A stretch of DNA of 6,812 nt, from positions 1 through 6,812 of the forward strand of contig CANIXM010000109.1 in NCBI GenBank assembly GCA_947471245.1, given 5' to 3'. The notes under the pieces are model-generated. The model was not told where the DNA came from and did not search any database. It saw nothing but the letters and a program-made list of their open reading frames with translations. The position numbers and the translations under genes were made by a program. Each line of letters starts with the position of its first letter. Position 1 is the first letter of the stretch. This document shows, piece after piece, positions 5,931 to 6,812 of this stretch. This DNA comes from Paludibacteraceae bacterium (lineage in GTDB: Bacteria > Bacteroidota > Bacteroidia > Bacteroidales > Paludibacteraceae).

Positions 5931-6338
5931 TTATTCTAATGAATATAAAATGATCACCGTCAAAATCATAAATATTGGAGCAAAGATAAACGTAAACATA
6001 GCAATCATTCTACCTGCTTTGTCGGACACTCCAAATTTAGGGTCACTTCTTTCCTGTATTTTCAAAAATCTTCCCCTCTTCATATAAATATAATCTAATA
6101 GACCACCAACGACTAAGGGTGTCGACATAAACACTACGCCAGGAATATGTGTTGATTTTTGATTTCCGAATACAAAGAAATTAAATATTGACTCAAAGCC
6201 AAGTAAATAAAATAACAATGACATTGCTATTCCACTCGCTGCTTGAAATGGAATTATTTCCATTCTCACTTGCTTTTTCTCACGCATCTTTGTTATCCAG
6301 CGCACAAAATAATAATAAAAAAAATCTACTATTTTCAT
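5931..6338 (-). CDS. Small polytopic membrane protein of unknown function
   Basis: The 135-residue product has an aromatic, amphipathic N-terminus (residues 5-14), a basic stretch (MREKKQVR, 18-25) and three hydrophobic segments at about 32-57, 66-86 and 109-132. Between the second and third is a charged loop, MKRGRFLKIQERSDPKFG (86-103). I do not recognise a family. The ATG at 6338 is the first in frame; the Met at residue 18 is an alternative start that would remove the aromatic stretch. It lies 84 bases downstream of the prfB stop and 25 bases upstream of the next small membrane-protein gene on the same strand. Co-transcription of the pair is likely, and read-through from prfB is possible. 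Confidence 0.75.
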   Translation of the reverse strand: MKIVDFFYYYFVRWITKMREKKQVRMEIIPFQAASGIAMSLLFYLLGFESIFNFFVFGNQKSTHIPGVVFMSTPLVVGGLLDYIYMKRGRFLKIQERSDPKFGVSDKAGRMIAMFTFIFAPIFMILTVIILYSLE

Positions 6339-6354
6339 TAAAATCTATATTTAA

Positions 6355-6393
6355 GGAAGGAATGGTCTTGGGCTAATTATATCAAAGCCTTCC
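6355..6393 (-). terminator. Weak inverted repeat after prfB
   Basis: GGAAGG at 6355-6360 pairs with CCTTCC at 6388-6393 across 27 bases, and the minus-strand transcript then reads UUAAAUAUAGAUUUU. The short stem, long loop and broken U tract make it a poor terminator, so it may be chance. If real it would separate prfB from the two small membrane-protein genes. Confidence 0.2.
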
Positions 6394-6422
6394 AGTGCTA
6401 TCATTAATCCTGAAAACATGAA

Positions 6423-6812
6423 TCAATCTGCAAACTCCATCAAATAAGCTTTAATAAAAGCATCTATGTCACCATCCATCACAGCTTGTACGTTAGATGT
6501 TTGGTAATTGGTACGATGGTCTTTTACCCTTCGGTCATCAAACACATAACTGCGTATCTGCGAACCCCATTCTATTTTCTTTTTACTAGCCTCTACTTTG
6601 GCACTTGCTGCACGGCGTTTTTCTAGCTCTAGTTCGTAGAGTTGCGACTTCAGTAAGCGGATAGCATTGTCCTTATTGCCAAATTGCGAACGGCTTTCGG
6701 TGTTCTCTATCACTATTTCGTCAGGCTGTTCGGTGACTGGATTGATAAACTTGTAATGCAATCGCACACCCGTTTCTACCTTGTTCACATTCTGACCTCC
6801 TGCCCCAGAAGA
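6423..6812 (-). CDS. prfB: Peptide chain release factor 2 (PrfB), C-terminal part; 5' end outside the window
   Basis: RF2 recognises UAA and UGA stop codons in the ribosomal A site and triggers hydrolysis of peptidyl-tRNA. The frame is open from the right edge, giving 129 residues to the TGA at 6423-6425. The fragment begins SSGAGGQNVNK, containing the universal GGQ motif whose Gln is essential for hydrolysis (here Asn follows it). It continues with the class-I release-factor block SRSQFGNKDNAIRLLKSQLY and KKIEWGSQIRSYVFDD. The EWGSQIRSYV and DGDIDAFIKAYL segments mark it as RF2, not RF1. The GTG at 6788 lies inside the conserved QNVNK stretch and is not the start. The anticodon-like SPF tripeptide region and the RF2 autoregulatory frameshift site, where present, would be beyond the right edge. 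Confidence 0.96.
   Translation of the reverse strand, partial: SSGAGGQNVNKVETGVRLHYKFINPVTEQPDEIVIENTESRSQFGNKDNAIRLLKSQLYELELEKRRAASAKVEASKKKIEWGSQIRSYVFDDRRVKDHRTNYQTSNVQAVMDGDIDAFIKAYLMEFAD

Noticed and set aside
5779..6087. A 102-codon plus-strand open frame across the two small minus-strand membrane genes.
   Set aside because: It spans the gap between two genes with convincing membrane segments on the other strand and has no ribosome binding site or promoter.
6788..6812. Possible GTG start of a short release-factor-like protein at 6788.
   Set aside because: The frame continues upstream with SSGAGGQN, the GGQ motif of RF2, so the gene is simply cut by the window edge.

Overview
The window looks like the chromosome of a member of the Bacteroidota. 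Base composition is AT-rich. Three of the four best promoter-like sites carry the TAnnTTTG -7 element typical of that phylum next to a gene start, and the fourth is a weaker match. Shine-Dalgarno sequences are mostly absent. The largest gene is a TonB-dependent outer-membrane receptor behind a TPP riboswitch, an arrangement known in Bacteroidota. I cannot name a genus.

Layout from left to right. Positions 1-629 (minus) hold the N-terminal four-fifths of rsmA/ksgA, the 16S rRNA dimethyladenosine transferase, which runs off the left edge. A short divergent intergenic region with two promoter-like boxes facing each other leads to a two-gene plus-strand operon: a GtrA-family membrane protein (789-1298) and a flippase-like protein of the lysylphosphatidylglycerol synthase transmembrane family (1295-2257), overlapping by 4 bases. 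An inverted repeat at 2256-2295 separates this operon from the convergent TonB-dependent receptor (4567-2306, minus). The receptor has a leader of about 200 nt that contains a complete TPP (THI-box) riboswitch and a 10-bp hairpin overlapping the ribosome binding site. The simplest reading is outer-membrane uptake of thiamin or a thiamin precursor, repressed by TPP.

Divergent from the receptor, at 4942-5330 (plus), is a small membrane-protein gene that appears broken. Its first 28 codons and its last 101 codons lie in different frames and meet at a run of six T at 5021-5026. One missing T would explain this, as would a -1 slip by the ribosome. After a structured non-coding stretch (5331-5563) come two minus-strand genes for small unrecognised membrane proteins (6338-5931, then 5905-5564), probably co-transcribed. 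At the right edge is the C-terminal part of prfB (release factor 2), including its GGQ motif.

Most of the window is ordinary housekeeping and membrane genes. The parts worth a second look are the riboswitch expression platform, the frameshift at the T6 run, and the unrecognised membrane-protein pair. I see no mobile element, CRISPR array, tRNA or rRNA, and no convincing new system.
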